Of a DNA stretch of 64,000 bases, positions 24,686 to 34,103 are shown piece by piece (position 1 is the first letter of the stretch; every line of letters starts with the position of its first letter). The translations under genes and the position numbers were made by a program. The notes under the pieces were generated by a model. It did no database searches and was not told the DNA's origin. It saw nothing but the letters and a program-made list of their open reading frames with translations. The DNA is from Paenibacillus woosongensis (GTDB taxonomy: Bacteria; Bacillota; Bacilli; Paenibacillales; Paenibacillaceae). The stretch is taken from NCBI RefSeq assembly GCF_009725165.1, contig NZ_WNZW01000004.1, positions 62,001 through 126,000 of the forward strand. The letters are read 5' to 3'.

Positions 24686-25830
24686 GCGTATCCGAGCTCG
24701 GGTTGAATGGAATTCTCCCGGAGCAGCTTAATCACGTTCTTGGCGCAGCAATCCGGCTCATAGGCTTGGGGGCGCAGCTGGCTAATTTTATCATGAAGCA
24801 TTGTATTGCGCGAAGGATTCGTAATCGCAGAGAACCATTGATCGATAATCTCCGGAGAGGACATATCCATGCCGTATCCGTGGCTGACGAAATATTCGCG
24901 GTTCTTCTCCTCCTGTCCAGGAATCGATTCAAAGAACAGCATCGGTATGCCTTTAGCCAATCCCTCGGTACATGTCATGCCGCCCGGCTTCGTAATCAGG
25001 ATATCGGAGGCGTCCATCCATTTGCTGACTTCATGGGTGTGTCCGATGATTGTAATATTCTCGTGCATCATCTCCGGGCAAGCGCGCAGCTTCTCTGTCA
25101 GCTTGCCGTTGCTGCCAGTGCAGCAAATGATTTGTACCTTGTCGCGCCAGGCGATGAGCTTGTCGATAAGCTCTTCCTTGAAATGCAGCCCCCATCCGCC
25201 GCCCATAACGAGAACGGTAGGCATTTGCTTGATGCCAAGATCTTTTCTGGCGGACGCTTTGTCCTGAATGCTCCAGAAGTTGGGATGAACGGGAATCCCG
25301 GTGACCTGGATGGTATCCGGGTTGACCCCACGCTGCTGAAGCAATGTTTTAACTTCCAGTGTGGATACGAGATATTGATTCACCTCAGGACTAATCCAGG
25401 CGCCGTGGGCATCGTAGTCCGTAATTAGGGTATACAATGGTATGCGAAGGCCTGACGCACGGAGTCTCGCGACGACGGCATTTGGAATCGGATGTGTGCA
25501 GACGATGACATCCGGCTGAAGCTGTCCGATTACATCGGATGCATGCTGATAGAACATTTTATGCAGGGCCAGCCGGGTTAACCGCCCGACTGGCTTTTCG
25601 TATTTTTTCCGGTAGAGCATTCCGACCAGGGAAGGGCTCGTATTTACGGTAACCCGGTAAGCAGACAAAATCCACGGGGCGATAATCGGATTAAGGAACG
25701 AGCCGAGCTCCATCACCTTCGTCTTTGCGTCCGGCCACAGCTTTCGGATGCCAGCAGCCAGAGCATGACCGGCTTGGGTATGGCCGCTTCCGAACCCCTC
25801 CGATAGAATCAGCACTCGTTTTTTGGACAT
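24676..25830 (-). CDS. UgtP/MGDG synthase-like glycosyltransferase
   Basis: A 384-aa GT28-family enzyme of the diacylglycerol glucosyltransferase/MGDG synthase type. These transfer sugar from UDP-sugar to diacylglycerol at the inner membrane face, making glycolipids and lipoteichoic acid anchors. Visible features are the N-terminal SEGFGSGHTQAGHALAAGI (acceptor-side motif), the VCTHPIPNAVVARL segment, GGGWGLHF and a donor-binding DILITKPGGMTCTEGLAKGIPMLF. There is no membrane span, consistent with a peripheral protein. The ATG has AGGTGAT upstream. The gene converges on and overlaps the SleB-like gene by 10 bases without a shared hairpin. The exact acceptor lipid is unproven. Confidence 0.87.
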   Translation of the reverse strand: MSKKRVLILSEGFGSGHTQAGHALAAGIRKLWPDAKTKVMELGSFLNPIIAPWILSAYRVTVNTSPSLVGMLYRKKYEKPVGRLTRLALHKMFYQHASDVIGQLQPDVIVCTHPIPNAVVARLRASGLRIPLYTLITDYDAHGAWISPEVNQYLVSTLEVKTLLQQRGVNPDTIQVTGIPVHPNFWSIQDKASARKDLGIKQMPTVLVMGGGWGLHFKEELIDKLIAWRDKVQIICCTGSNGKLTEKLRACPEMMHENITIIGHTHEVSKWMDASDILITKPGGMTCTEGLAKGIPMLFFESIPGQEEKNREYFVSHGYGMDMSSPEIIDQWFSAITNPSRNTMLHDKISQLRPQAYEPDCCAKNVIKLLRENSIQPELGYAYL

Positions 25831-26010
25831 GTTATCACCTGCTTTAAGAATAGATCCGTCCCGAGCGGGGCGGTTATTTGCGTGTCTAAATAGCTTCGTA
25901 ATGTTAATACCTGGTTATAGTTTATAAGGTTGCGGCTGGAAACAAAAGAGTCCGCAGACTGGCCGGCAGCTGGACTTAAGTCGGGGAAAAAGCTGGTGCC
26001 AAAAAAAATG

Positions 26011-26096
26011 TTGCAAAGCAATAATCGAAGTGCTAAAGTGAAAAATGACCGAATGACCGGAAATGACTTTTAGTCAGTTTTGAATCAATGACCGGT
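26011..26096 (+). promoter_or_regulatory. Promoter and operator region of the yhgD-yhgE pair
   Basis: TTGCAA (26011-26016), a 17-base spacer and TAAAGT (26034-26039) form a sigma-A promoter. Just downstream are repeats of AATGACCGG/AATGACTT and the palindrome TGACTTTTAGTCA (26064-26076), with another CAATGACCGG near 26087. These are good candidates for self-binding by the TetR-type product. Confidence 0.55.
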
Positions 26097-26126
26097 ATAA
26101 ACATTACTTTAAAGGAGGTGATGATC

Positions 26127-26702
26127 ATGGCAATAGACCGTAGACAGCAGGTGATCGAGGCGGCGGAGAAGTCCTTTGCCTTGTTCGGCTACAAGGCAAC
26201 AACGATGGATCAAGTAGCTAAAATCGCGAATGTGGGGAAAGGGACGATTTATACTTTTTTTACGAATAAGGAAGAGCTCTTTGATGAAATACTGCGATCC
26301 GTCATTATGGAAATGAAACGGATCACCGAGACAGAGGTGAGCGAGAATAAATCCTTCTTCGAGAACGTGTACCACTCCATGGACCTGCTCCTGGAATTCA
26401 GGAGGGAGCATGAACTGCTGATCAAGCTGTTCCAGGAGGTGCGCGATTTCGGCACGCCGCAGGCTCGTGAAGGTTTGCAGCGGATCGAGGATGAAATACT
26501 CCGCTATCTGGAGGGCAAAGTGGCGCGCGCTGCTCAGCGCGGGGAAATCCGGGCGCTCGATCCGAAGGTTGTCTCCTTCGTGATGTTCAAGCTGTATATT
26601 GCGCTCACCTCGGAATGGAACAAGCGGGAGGAGCCGTTAAGCAAGGAGCAAATTAAAGAATTTGTCCGCATGTTCCTGGCAGGAGGGCTATCCCCGGAGT
26701 AA
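26127..26702 (+). CDS. TetR/AcrR family regulator (YhgD-like)
   Basis: The 191-aa protein has a TetR N-terminal helix-turn-helix (FALFGYKATTMDQVAKIANVGKGTIYTFFTNKEELF in pieces, residues ~16-52) and an all-helical ligand-binding C-terminus. It precedes a YhgE-type membrane protein by 67 bases in the same direction, the same order as yhgD-yhgE in Bacillus. So it probably represses its own operon, and the ligand is unknown. ATG 26127 is preceded by AAAGGAGGTGAT, a near-perfect anti-16S sequence. Upstream palindromes and direct repeats fit autoregulation. Confidence 0.88.
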   Translation: MAIDRRQQVIEAAEKSFALFGYKATTMDQVAKIANVGKGTIYTFFTNKEELFDEILRSVIMEMKRITETEVSENKSFFENVYHSMDLLLEFRREHELLIKLFQEVRDFGTPQAREGLQRIEDEILRYLEGKVARAAQRGEIRALDPKVVSFVMFKLYIALTSEWNKREEPLSKEQIKEFVRMFLAGGLSPE

Positions 26703-26769
26703 ACGATAGAGCCACGCATAGACAAATAAATATTAAATAGAGATAGAGATATAAAGGAGAGAAGCTAAA

Positions 26770-28947
26770 GTGAAATCGATGTCGGTGTTTTTTAAGGATT
26801 TGGGAGCTTCTTTCAAGAAACCAAAAGTGATTATTCCTATATTGGTCGTCCTGTTCATTCCTGTGTTATACAGCGGAATGTTCCTGACGGCATTCTGGGA
26901 TCCTTACGGTAAAATGAACGAGCTGCCCGTAGCTGTTGTAAACGAAGATGCTGGTGCCGAATATGAAGGCAAATCGCTGCAGGTTGGCCACGACCTGGTC
27001 GATGAGCTGAAGAAAAATGATGACTTCTCTTGGAGATTTGTCACCCGAGAGCAGGCGGACAAAGGAATGAAAAATAACGAATATTATATGAAGATCGTCA
27101 TTCCAGAGGACTTCTCGTCCAAGGCGACGACCTTGATGGATGAGCAGCCTCAGCCTGCCAAGCTCATATTCGAGCCGAATGAAGGCTATAATTTCCTGGC
27201 TTCGCAAATCGGCGGCACCGCCGTAAAGGAAATCAAATCGAAGGTGTCGGCTAAAGTTACGGAAGCTTATACGGAAACTTTGTTTGACCAGGTTGAGAAA
27301 ATTTCCGGCGGCTTAAGCGATGCCGGTTCTGGAGCAAGCACAATTAGCGACGGTGCTGTACAGCTGGATGAGGGAGCATTGAAGCTCAAAGAGAACTTGG
27401 CCAAGCTGGTCCAGGGCACAAGCCAGCTGCAAAACGGCGTAACGCCCTTGGAGGAAGGCGCCGTCACGCTGAGCAAAGGCGCCAAGGATCTTCAAGGCGG
27501 AGCCTCCAGCCTCGCCAGCGGCCTGAGCCAGCTGTCTGCCGCGCAGAAGCAGCTGGAGGACGGCGCGGTGAAGGCACAGGAAGGCGGGGCGCAGCTGAAT
27601 ACGGGCCTGCAGGCTTCTCTGCAAGGCGCCGAGAAGCTGCAAGCGGGCCTGACAGCCGCCGAGCAGGGCAGCGCGAAGCTGCAAACGGGGCTCGAAGCCT
27701 CGCTGCAAGGCAGCGGCCAAGTGGCCGAAGGCGCCAAAGGCGTAGCGCAGGGCCTTGAGCAGCTCGCGAAGGCAAGCCCCGATTTGGCCGCCAGCCCTGA
27801 GCTGCAGAAGCTGATCGCGGCGAGCAAAGCGGTGGCTGAAGGCAGCCAGCAGGTTGCTGCCGGACAGCAGGAGCTGGTGCAGGGCGCGCGTGAATTGCAC
27901 GGCGCCCACGGCCAGCTGCTGCAGGGCAGCGGAGAGCTGGTGCAAGGCCAGCAGCAGCTCGCTCAGGGCGCTAGCCAGCTGGCCAGCGGGCAAGAGCAGC
28001 TGGCGAGCGGGCTGAAGCAATTCGGCGCGAAGCTATCGGAGGCTGCGACGGGCGGCCAAAGCCTGGCGAGCGGCGCTGCACAGCTAAGCGGCGGGGCCGA
28101 GAAGCTGCAGGGCGGCGTCGGCCAATTGTCCGGCGGCGTCAGCACGATAGCGAGCGGCTCCAAGCAGCTGGCGGGTGGCGCTGGAGAGCTGAAGGACGGC
28201 ATGGATAAACTGGCCTCCGGCTCCGGTGAGCTGGCAAGCAAGCTGAACGAAGCCGCCGAGCAAACCTCCGGCGTGAAGAAAAGTGATGAGCTGGTCAATA
28301 TGTACGCGAAGCCAATCGAGATCGAGGAGCATAAAATCAATGAGGTTCCGAACTATGGCACCGGCTTCTCGCCTTACTTCCTGTCGCTGGGCCTGTTCGT
28401 CGGAGCATTGATCTCTACGCTTGTTGTACCGACCAGAGGTTCTTCCGTATCGGAGGCGACGGGTTGGAACCGGTTCGTGAGCCGGGCACTCGCCTTCACG
28501 GGCATGAGCTTGATCCAATCGCTCCTGTCCGCGGCGCTCATGCTTTACGTACTCAAGCTTGAGGTGCAGAGCGTGCCGCTGTTCTATGTCTTTACTTTTG
28601 CGACCAGCCTAAGCTTCATGTTTATTATTCAGGCTCTGGTGACCTGGCTGGATAATCCGGGGCGCTTCCTGGCCATTCTGATGCTGATCTTCCAGTTGAC
28701 GACTAGCGCAGGCACGTTCCCGCTAGAGCTGATTCCAGACTGGATGAAGGTTCTTAACCCGCTCTTGCCAATGACTTATAGCGTTACCGGCTACAAAGCG
28801 GTTATTTCCAGCGGGGAGCTCGGGGTTGCTTGGGAGAATATCGGCGTCCTGGCGGGCTTTGGTGTTGCGTTCCTGATTCTCACCATGCTGTATTTCCTGC
28901 GCCGTGAGCAGCCGAGCGCTGCGAGCATGACAACCGCCGAGGCTTAA
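26770..28947 (+). CDS. yhgE: YhgE/Pip domain membrane protein with long repetitive ectodomain
   Basis: A 725-aa protein of the YhgE/phage-infection-protein family. One N-terminal membrane helix (~residues 20-40) is followed by the conserved YhgE N-terminal domain (PVAVVNEDAGAEYEGKSL). A helical ectodomain of about 330 residues is built from short repeats of the type xxLxxGxxQLxxG (coding ~27300-28260), and about five C-terminal helices end the chain. Homologues are phage receptors (Pip in Lactococcus) or act in envelope transport, in part with type VII secretion; no role is settled. The repeat region is GC-rich and biased to Gln, Gly and Leu. GTG 26770 has AAAGGAGAG upstream. Confidence 0.88.
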   Translation: MKSMSVFFKDLGASFKKPKVIIPILVVLFIPVLYSGMFLTAFWDPYGKMNELPVAVVNEDAGAEYEGKSLQVGHDLVDELKKNDDFSWRFVTREQADKGMKNNEYYMKIVIPEDFSSKATTLMDEQPQPAKLIFEPNEGYNFLASQIGGTAVKEIKSKVSAKVTEAYTETLFDQVEKISGGLSDAGSGASTISDGAVQLDEGALKLKENLAKLVQGTSQLQNGVTPLEEGAVTLSKGAKDLQGGASSLASGLSQLSAAQKQLEDGAVKAQEGGAQLNTGLQASLQGAEKLQAGLTAAEQGSAKLQTGLEASLQGSGQVAEGAKGVAQGLEQLAKASPDLAASPELQKLIAASKAVAEGSQQVAAGQQELVQGARELHGAHGQLLQGSGELVQGQQQLAQGASQLASGQEQLASGLKQFGAKLSEAATGGQSLASGAAQLSGGAEKLQGGVGQLSGGVSTIASGSKQLAGGAGELKDGMDKLASGSGELASKLNEAAEQTSGVKKSDELVNMYAKPIEIEEHKINEVPNYGTGFSPYFLSLGLFVGALISTLVVPTRGSSVSEATGWNRFVSRALAFTGMSLIQSLLSAALMLYVLKLEVQSVPLFYVFTFATSLSFMFIIQALVTWLDNPGRFLAILMLIFQLTTSAGTFPLELIPDWMKVLNPLLPMTYSVTGYKAVISSGELGVAWENIGVLAGFGVAFLILTMLYFLRREQPSAASMTTAEA

Positions 28948-28996
28948 GCGGATCAGGCCGCGCTAGACTAACTAATTTTATTCACTTATATACGAT

Positions 28997-29050
28997 GAAA
29001 AGACAGCCCAAAGCGGGGGATTCACCCTGCTTCGGGCTGTGCTGCTTTTT
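28997..29050. terminator. Bidirectional terminator between yhgE and the bactofilin gene
   Basis: ACAGCCC (29003-29009) pairs with GGGCTGT (29034-29040), enclosing AAGCGGGG/CCCTGCTT-like inner pairs. T-rich tails lie on both sides. The stem overlaps the last codons of the bactofilin gene. Confidence 0.75.
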
Positions 29051-29438
29051 TGGACTTCTTGTTCGAGCTCGGAACGGGCACTGTTACAGCAGTGGGCTGC
29101 TCCATCTGGCTCGAGCCGTTCAGCAGGCCGCCTTCTACAATAACAAGCTTGGCTACGTGCACGTTGCCTTCCACCAGCCCGCTGCTCGTAATCGTCAGCC
29201 GCCCTTGCGAGGCGATATCTCCGACGACCTTGCCGGCTACGATAATGTCCGCGCCTTTAATATTGGAATGCGCCTCCCCGGTTTCGCCGATGACGACCTG
29301 CCCCTGGCAGTGAATTTCCCCGCGGAACGAGCCTTCGATCCGGAGGCTCGCCTCGCACTCCAGCTTTCCCTCGGCAACGCTGCCCTGGCCGATCAAAGTA
29401 CCCTGCCAGCCGGCTACTTTTTTATGATCCTTCAACAT
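29022..29438 (-). CDS. Bactofilin family protein (copy 1)
   Basis: Bactofilins polymerise without nucleotide into filaments that scaffold cell-shape and wall-remodelling enzymes, often M23 peptidases. The 138-aa protein has a central beta-helix of repeated short strands (EGSFRGEIHCQGQVVIGETG, IKGADIIVAGKVVGDI, GLVEGNVHVAKLVIVEGG) and a Lys/Pro-rich tail. It lies 30 bases downstream of a membrane M23 peptidase in the same direction. A second M23-bactofilin pair occurs at 38.3-39.8 kb. Confidence 0.9.
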   Translation of the reverse strand: MLKDHKKVAGWQGTLIGQGSVAEGKLECEASLRIEGSFRGEIHCQGQVVIGETGEAHSNIKGADIIVAGKVVGDIASQGRLTITSSGLVEGNVHVAKLVIVEGGLLNGSSQMEQPTAVTVPVPSSNKKSKKAAQPEAG

Positions 29439-29468
29439 ATTTTATCCTCCGTTCATGAATGGGATGTA

Positions 29469-30446
29469 TTATTGCAAATAAGACAGCGGGTTGACTTTCT
29501 TGTCCCCTTTAACGATCTCAAAGTGCAGATGGGGGCCCGTGCTTCGGCCCGAGTTGCCCATCTTGGCAATAGTCTGCCCTTTCTTGACCGTATCTCCCTC
29601 GGATACCTTGATCTCGCTGAGATGCATATACCAGCTTTGCAGTCCGTTCGGATGTTGAATTATAATGTATTTGCCCCTTGAGCGGTTGCTTTCCGCGGCA
29701 ATGACTTTACCGGCCGCCACAGCATAGACCGGGTCGCCGATTTTACCGGCAATATCGATCCCGGCATGAAAGGCAGCCTTTCCCGTAAAGGGGTCGGTCC
29801 GGTAGCCGAAATTCGAAGTGAGGCGGGTAGACAATGTCGGCCACTCGGAAGGGGTTCCCGAAATGGAATACTGAGTTTGCTTGGCCTTTTGCAGTGTTGT
29901 AGGCACATTTTTCTCGATTTCATCCAGCATCGCGCTGATCTCCAGGAAATCGTCGCTCGTCTCCTGAGCCAATTCTTCAATTTCCTGATCGTGTACGGCA
30001 ATGAACTCGCCGCCCCTGCCTAAGGATTCATCCAAGGACAAGGAGGAGAGGGAGGACAGCTTGCCGGCATCACCCTTACTTCCATACTTATCTATAAAAC
30101 TTTGCAGCTCTGCTTCCAGCTCGCTTACCCGTTCCATGCGGTCCATCAGTTCTTTGGATTGTCCGGACAAGGTAATGACCTGACTTTGCAGCCGCTGGAT
30201 CGCTTCGTTTTTGTCGGTGACGATGGCTTCGAATTTAAGATTTTGCAGCCTTAGCGTATCCTCCAGGCGTGAAATGGTGTGCCCTGACTGCATTTGCAGG
30301 CTGATAATCAAACCGGAGATGGATAACAGAGCAGCGATCGGCACAGCAATCACAAACGGTTTCGATACCTGGATTTGCTTGACAGGCTGATTCGCTTCCC
30401 GCAGAACAAGCAGTGTCATGCGATGGGGTAAACTAGCACTTCTCAT
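29469..30446 (-). CDS. Membrane-anchored M23 metallopeptidase (copy 1)
   Basis: The 325-aa product has an N-terminal membrane helix (residues ~29-50), a coiled-coil stretch (~55-120) and a C-terminal M23/LytM domain. The domain shows HAGIDIAG (zinc His and Asp), a catalytic WYMHLSEI segment and HLHFEIV. It should cut peptide cross-links in peptidoglycan outside the membrane. GGAAGGAG precedes the ATG. With the following bactofilin gene it forms a two-gene operon in which the filament probably positions the peptidase, as known for bactofilin-LmdC type pairs. The domain keeps all zinc ligands, so it is likely active. Confidence 0.92.
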   Translation of the reverse strand: MRSASLPHRMTLLVLREANQPVKQIQVSKPFVIAVPIAALLSISGLIISLQMQSGHTISRLEDTLRLQNLKFEAIVTDKNEAIQRLQSQVITLSGQSKELMDRMERVSELEAELQSFIDKYGSKGDAGKLSSLSSLSLDESLGRGGEFIAVHDQEIEELAQETSDDFLEISAMLDEIEKNVPTTLQKAKQTQYSISGTPSEWPTLSTRLTSNFGYRTDPFTGKAAFHAGIDIAGKIGDPVYAVAAGKVIAAESNRSRGKYIIIQHPNGLQSWYMHLSEIKVSEGDTVKKGQTIAKMGNSGRSTGPHLHFEIVKGDKKVNPLSYLQ

Positions 30447-30582
30447 GGCATCTCCTTCCCGTAGATTTGATAGCTTCTATTACTTTATCTATTCCCGCGT
30501 CTCTTAAAACATGTCAAAAAAGTCATCTTGTCTCATATAGTTAGTGTTTATTGTCAATGCTGAGTGGAGGAAGGTGAAGTGA

Positions 30583-32013
30583 ATGTGGTGGCTGGCTTTC
30601 GTACTTATCGCGTTTATTTTTCAAATCGCTACGATTCTAATTCTTGAATTTCGCAACCCGAGCAAAGCTGTAGCCTGGATGGTGATTCTGTTCCTGTTCC
30701 CGGTCATCGGCTTCATCCTGTATTATTTCGTGGCTCAGGATTATAAGAAGCGGCGAAAGCTGCGGCGCCGCGGGTCCAGAGTGTTTCAGGAAATCAGGGC
30801 CAAGCTATGGCAGCAAGCCGCCATCGTCGAAAGCATAGAGGAGATGAGCAATCCGGAGTATCGCCATCAGGAACGGTTATTCGGTCTTCTTACGCATATT
30901 TCGGAGAGTCCTATTACGGGCTGCAACAAAACCAAGGTATTGACGGATGGCGAGAAGACTTTTGCGGCGATGCTGGCAGCGATGGAGCAGGCGCAGGATC
31001 ACATACATATGGAGTCTTATATTTTTCGTGCGGATGGTATAGGACAATCGTTCAAGAGGATGATGCTCAGGAAGGCCGGGGAGGGTGTAAAAGTCAGGCT
31101 GATTTGCGACGGACTCGGCAGTTATCAATTGAACAGCTCTTTTGTCAAAGAGCTTCAGGACGGCGGAGTGGAAGTGTACTTTTTTCTGCCTCCGCTGATT
31201 GCCACGCTGGATCGGAGGGTTAATTACCGGAATCATCGAAAAATACTTGTCGTCGACGGGACGGTCGGCTTCATCGGCGGGCTTAACGTCGGGGACGAAT
31301 ATTTGGGACTGGACGGCAAGCTGGGCTATTGGCGCGATACGCATTTGCAAATCAGCGGAGACGCAGTGTATTTTTTGCAAAATGCATTTCTGGCCGATTG
31401 GCGGCTGGCCTCGGGACAGCGGGTCAATCATCCTGAGCTGTATCCGCAGCATCACTGCAGGGGCAGTGAGCAGGTGCAGATCCTGACTAGCGGCCCTGAT
31501 CAGCATTGGGATGCGATACAGGAAATGTGCTTTGGTGCAATCGCCGTCGCTAAACGCCGCATTTGGATTACGTCGCCTTATTTCATTCCCGACCCCAGCA
31601 TCTACAATGCGATTAAGACCGCAGCGGTTAGCGGTGTTGAGGTGAACATTATTATTCCGCACGAATCCGACAGTCGAATCGTGAAGCTGGCATCGCTCTC
31701 TTACGTCGAGGAACTGCTTCAATCGGGAGTAAAGTTCTATCAATACGAGAAAGGGTTCATACATGCGAAGGTGATGATCGTGGATGATTTGCTGGCCACA
31801 GTGGGAACGGCGAATATGGACATGCGCAGCTTTTTCTACAATTTCGAAATGACGGCAATTCTGTTCGATCAAGCGCCGATTTCCCGTTTAAGCGAGGATT
31901 TCTTGAGGGATCTTGCCGAGAGCCGGGCTATCGATTTGAAGGCATTTGCCCGCCGGCCGAAGCTGCAAAGGGGGCTGGAGCTGCTGTGCAGGCTGCTCTC
32001 CCCGCTGCTCTGA
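30583..32013 (+). CDS. cls: Cardiolipin synthase
   Basis: A phospholipase D superfamily enzyme joining two phosphatidylglycerols into cardiolipin at the membrane. Two N-terminal membrane helices (residues ~1-22 and ~30-50) are followed by two HKD motifs: HRKILVVDG with H218 and HAKVMIVDD with H394, each followed by the GxxN segment (GGLNVGD, GTANMD). The 476-aa length fits Bacillus ClsA. ATG 30583 has GGAGGAAGGTG upstream. It is monocistronic and diverges from the M23 gene. Confidence 0.93.
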   Translation: MWWLAFVLIAFIFQIATILILEFRNPSKAVAWMVILFLFPVIGFILYYFVAQDYKKRRKLRRRGSRVFQEIRAKLWQQAAIVESIEEMSNPEYRHQERLFGLLTHISESPITGCNKTKVLTDGEKTFAAMLAAMEQAQDHIHMESYIFRADGIGQSFKRMMLRKAGEGVKVRLICDGLGSYQLNSSFVKELQDGGVEVYFFLPPLIATLDRRVNYRNHRKILVVDGTVGFIGGLNVGDEYLGLDGKLGYWRDTHLQISGDAVYFLQNAFLADWRLASGQRVNHPELYPQHHCRGSEQVQILTSGPDQHWDAIQEMCFGAIAVAKRRIWITSPYFIPDPSIYNAIKTAAVSGVEVNIIIPHESDSRIVKLASLSYVEELLQSGVKFYQYEKGFIHAKVMIVDDLLATVGTANMDMRSFFYNFEMTAILFDQAPISRLSEDFLRDLAESRAIDLKAFARRPKLQRGLELLCRLLSPLL

Positions 32014-32052
32014 CCGGGGCCGGAGAGCGGGAAGCAAACCTCTGAAGCGCCT

Positions 32053-32937
32053 TTACCGCAGATGCTGAAGGATCAGCTGGACGGATTGCGGCGGGACGTC
32101 TGCAAGCAAATCGCCTTTTTGCTTCAAACGCTCCCCAATATTGTGCAGGTTGAAATCGGAGGGCAGCGGATTGCTGCGCACCTCGTCCCAGGTTAAAGGC
32201 GTCGATACGTTGGCCGTAGGACGTGCCCGGGGTGTATACGGCGCAGCTAGCGTCTTTCCGCCATAATGCTGCAAATAATCGAAATAAATTTTGTCTCCCC
32301 GATCCTTCTTGAGCCGTTCGATGGTGAATAGTTCCGGATATTTCTCCGTAGCATAGCGGGCTACGAACTGTCCGATCAGCCGCAGCTCGTCAAACGTTAC
32401 GCCGTATTCGACCGGCACGATGATTTGCACGCCGGTAGCCCCGGAGGTCTTCGGCACCGACTGAAGACCCAAGGAGGCCAGAATGTCTCCGACATAGGCC
32501 GCGGCCTCCATAATGCGAGGCTCCTCCTCCCGCGACGGGTCCAAATCGATCATCCATTCGCACGGCAGCTGTTCGTGAACATAATGCAGCGACGGATGGA
32601 ATTCAATGCACGCTAAATTGCCGAGCCACAACAGTACCGGCAGGCTGTCCAGTACGACGTAGTCTACTCCCTCATGCATCGATGTGCGGACGAACGACGG
32701 CAGCGGTTCAGGGGCATTTTTCTGGTAAAAAAACTTGCGCCCCACCCCGTCCGGATACCGGATCGTCGTAAGCAGACGGTTCCGGCAGTAACGGAGCAGA
32801 TAGGGAGAGATTTCAGCAAGCTTCTCCAGATAGAGCTTCTTCGTAATTCCCGCCTCGGGCCACAGCAGCTTATCGGGATTGGATATAGTGACCTCCTCAC
32901 CCTCTACGACAATCGTACCTTTCGTCGTTCTGGACAT
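32053..32937 (-). CDS. LigD-type DNA polymerase/primase (stand-alone)
   Basis: A 294-aa archaeo-eukaryotic primase-superfamily polymerase of the LigD PolDom type used in bacterial non-homologous end joining to fill gaps, preferring ribonucleotides. Hallmarks are VTISNPDKLLWPE near the N-terminus, IRYPDGVGRKFFYQKNAP, the metal-binding MIDLDPS, the SGATGVQIIVP segment and DYLQHYGGKTLAAPYTPRARP. In many Firmicutes this domain is fused to the ligase; here it is separate and diverges from the ligase gene. The start at 32937 has AAGGAG seven bases upstream; earlier in-frame ATGs are too close to the site. Confidence 0.92.
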   Translation of the reverse strand: MSRTTKGTIVVEGEEVTISNPDKLLWPEAGITKKLYLEKLAEISPYLLRYCRNRLLTTIRYPDGVGRKFFYQKNAPEPLPSFVRTSMHEGVDYVVLDSLPVLLWLGNLACIEFHPSLHYVHEQLPCEWMIDLDPSREEEPRIMEAAAYVGDILASLGLQSVPKTSGATGVQIIVPVEYGVTFDELRLIGQFVARYATEKYPELFTIERLKKDRGDKIYFDYLQHYGGKTLAAPYTPRARPTANVSTPLTWDEVRSNPLPSDFNLHNIGERLKQKGDLLADVPPQSVQLILQHLR

Positions 32938-33152
32938 GAGCATGCTCCTTGTCATGAATGGATTTCCTTATTTTCTATTAGGCTTACCCAATTTAAGCGA
33001 ACTTAACACCACTAGAAGCGGCACCCTTTACATAAGAATGGAAGTAACCCGGCATGGGCAGACTTGGACAATGAAGCATAGAAATGGCGGTACGCTGCCG
33101 CCGGTTTGTATTAGTGACCGGATCGCAGAACAAGGGCAGGGAGGAATGGAGG

Positions 33153-34100
33153 ATGGAGCTGAAGCCGGTAGTCCCTTTTGAACCGGTACGTACGGAAACC
33201 CTTCCGGCAGGGCCGGAATGGATAGCGCAGGTGAAATGGGATGGGGTGCGTATACTCACCTACTACGACGGAGATATGACGCGCCTGATTAACCGCAAGG
33301 GCAATGAACGGAGCAAGCAGTATCCCGAGTTTATGAATGTCTCATCCTATTGCCGCGCGGATTCGGTCATTCTGGACGGAGAAATGATTGCGCTTGCCGG
33401 AGACAAGCCGTCCTTCCACGAGGTCATGAGGCGGGACAGTCTGCGTCGCGAAGCGGAAATACGCTTTGCCCTCAAGCAGATTCCTGCCATATATATGATT
33501 TTTGATGTGCTGTATCACAACGGAGAGTGGGTGACAGGACGTTCTCTGGCCGACCGGCAGGAGCTGCTGCAAGAGATTATTATTCCCAGCGGAACGGTTC
33601 AGCTTGTTCCGAGCTACACCGATGGAGAGCGGCTGTTTGCTGTCATGAAGGAGCGGGGCTGGGAAGGAGTCGTCAGCAAACGCCTGGATAGCACCTATGC
33701 CTTGGGCGGCAAAGACGGGCGCTGGCAAAAGCTGAAGCTCGGCTATGATTTATATGCGGTGATCGGCGGCGTAACCTATCGGGATGGTGTGATGAATGCA
33801 CTGCTGCTGGGTTTGTATGATGAAAGCGGGCAATTTGTGTATATAGGTCATACGGGCAGCGGCAAGCTGAATCAGCCGGCATGGCGCAGCCTGGCGGAGC
33901 AAATATCCGCCCTGACGGTGAAGGAGCGCTTCTTTCACAACATCCCGCAGCGGATAAAGGGAGCGGTCTGGACCCGGCCGCTGCTTACGGTGAAGGTGCA
34001 GTTCATGGAGTGGACTCCCGGCGGAACGATGCGCCACCCCGTATTGCAGGGGATGGCCGACGTGCCGCCGGAGAGCTGTACGGTTACGCAGGGGATATAG
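33153..34100 (+). CDS. ATP-dependent DNA ligase (LigD ligase domain, stand-alone)
   Basis: A 315-aa ATP-dependent ligase of the LigD type that seals broken DNA ends in NHEJ. Motif I is VKWDGVRI with adenylated Lys28. Motif III is IFDVLYHNGEWV, motif IV is WEGVVSKRLDSTYALGG, and the C-terminal OB domain includes LKLGYDLYAVIGGVTY. No polymerase or nuclease domain is attached, in contrast to Bacillus LigD. ATG 33153 has GGAGG eight bases upstream. It diverges from the polymerase gene and converges with ku, only 3 bases apart, so the three NHEJ genes are together but not one operon. Confidence 0.93.
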   Translation: MELKPVVPFEPVRTETLPAGPEWIAQVKWDGVRILTYYDGDMTRLINRKGNERSKQYPEFMNVSSYCRADSVILDGEMIALAGDKPSFHEVMRRDSLRREAEIRFALKQIPAIYMIFDVLYHNGEWVTGRSLADRQELLQEIIIPSGTVQLVPSYTDGERLFAVMKERGWEGVVSKRLDSTYALGGKDGRWQKLKLGYDLYAVIGGVTYRDGVMNALLLGLYDESGQFVYIGHTGSGKLNQPAWRSLAEQISALTVKERFFHNIPQRIKGAVWTRPLLTVKVQFMEWTPGGTMRHPVLQGMADVPPESCTVTQGI

Positions 34101-34103
34101 TGT

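Noticed and set aside
24703..25428. Plus-strand frame opposite the UgtP-like gene (241 codons)
   Set aside because: Shadow of a clear GT28 enzyme; the apparent protein shows no family features.
27300..28260. Periodic sequence that could suggest a repeat array
   Set aside because: The periodicity follows codons of the Gln/Gly/Leu-rich YhgE ectodomain; there are no constant repeats with unique spacers, so not CRISPR.
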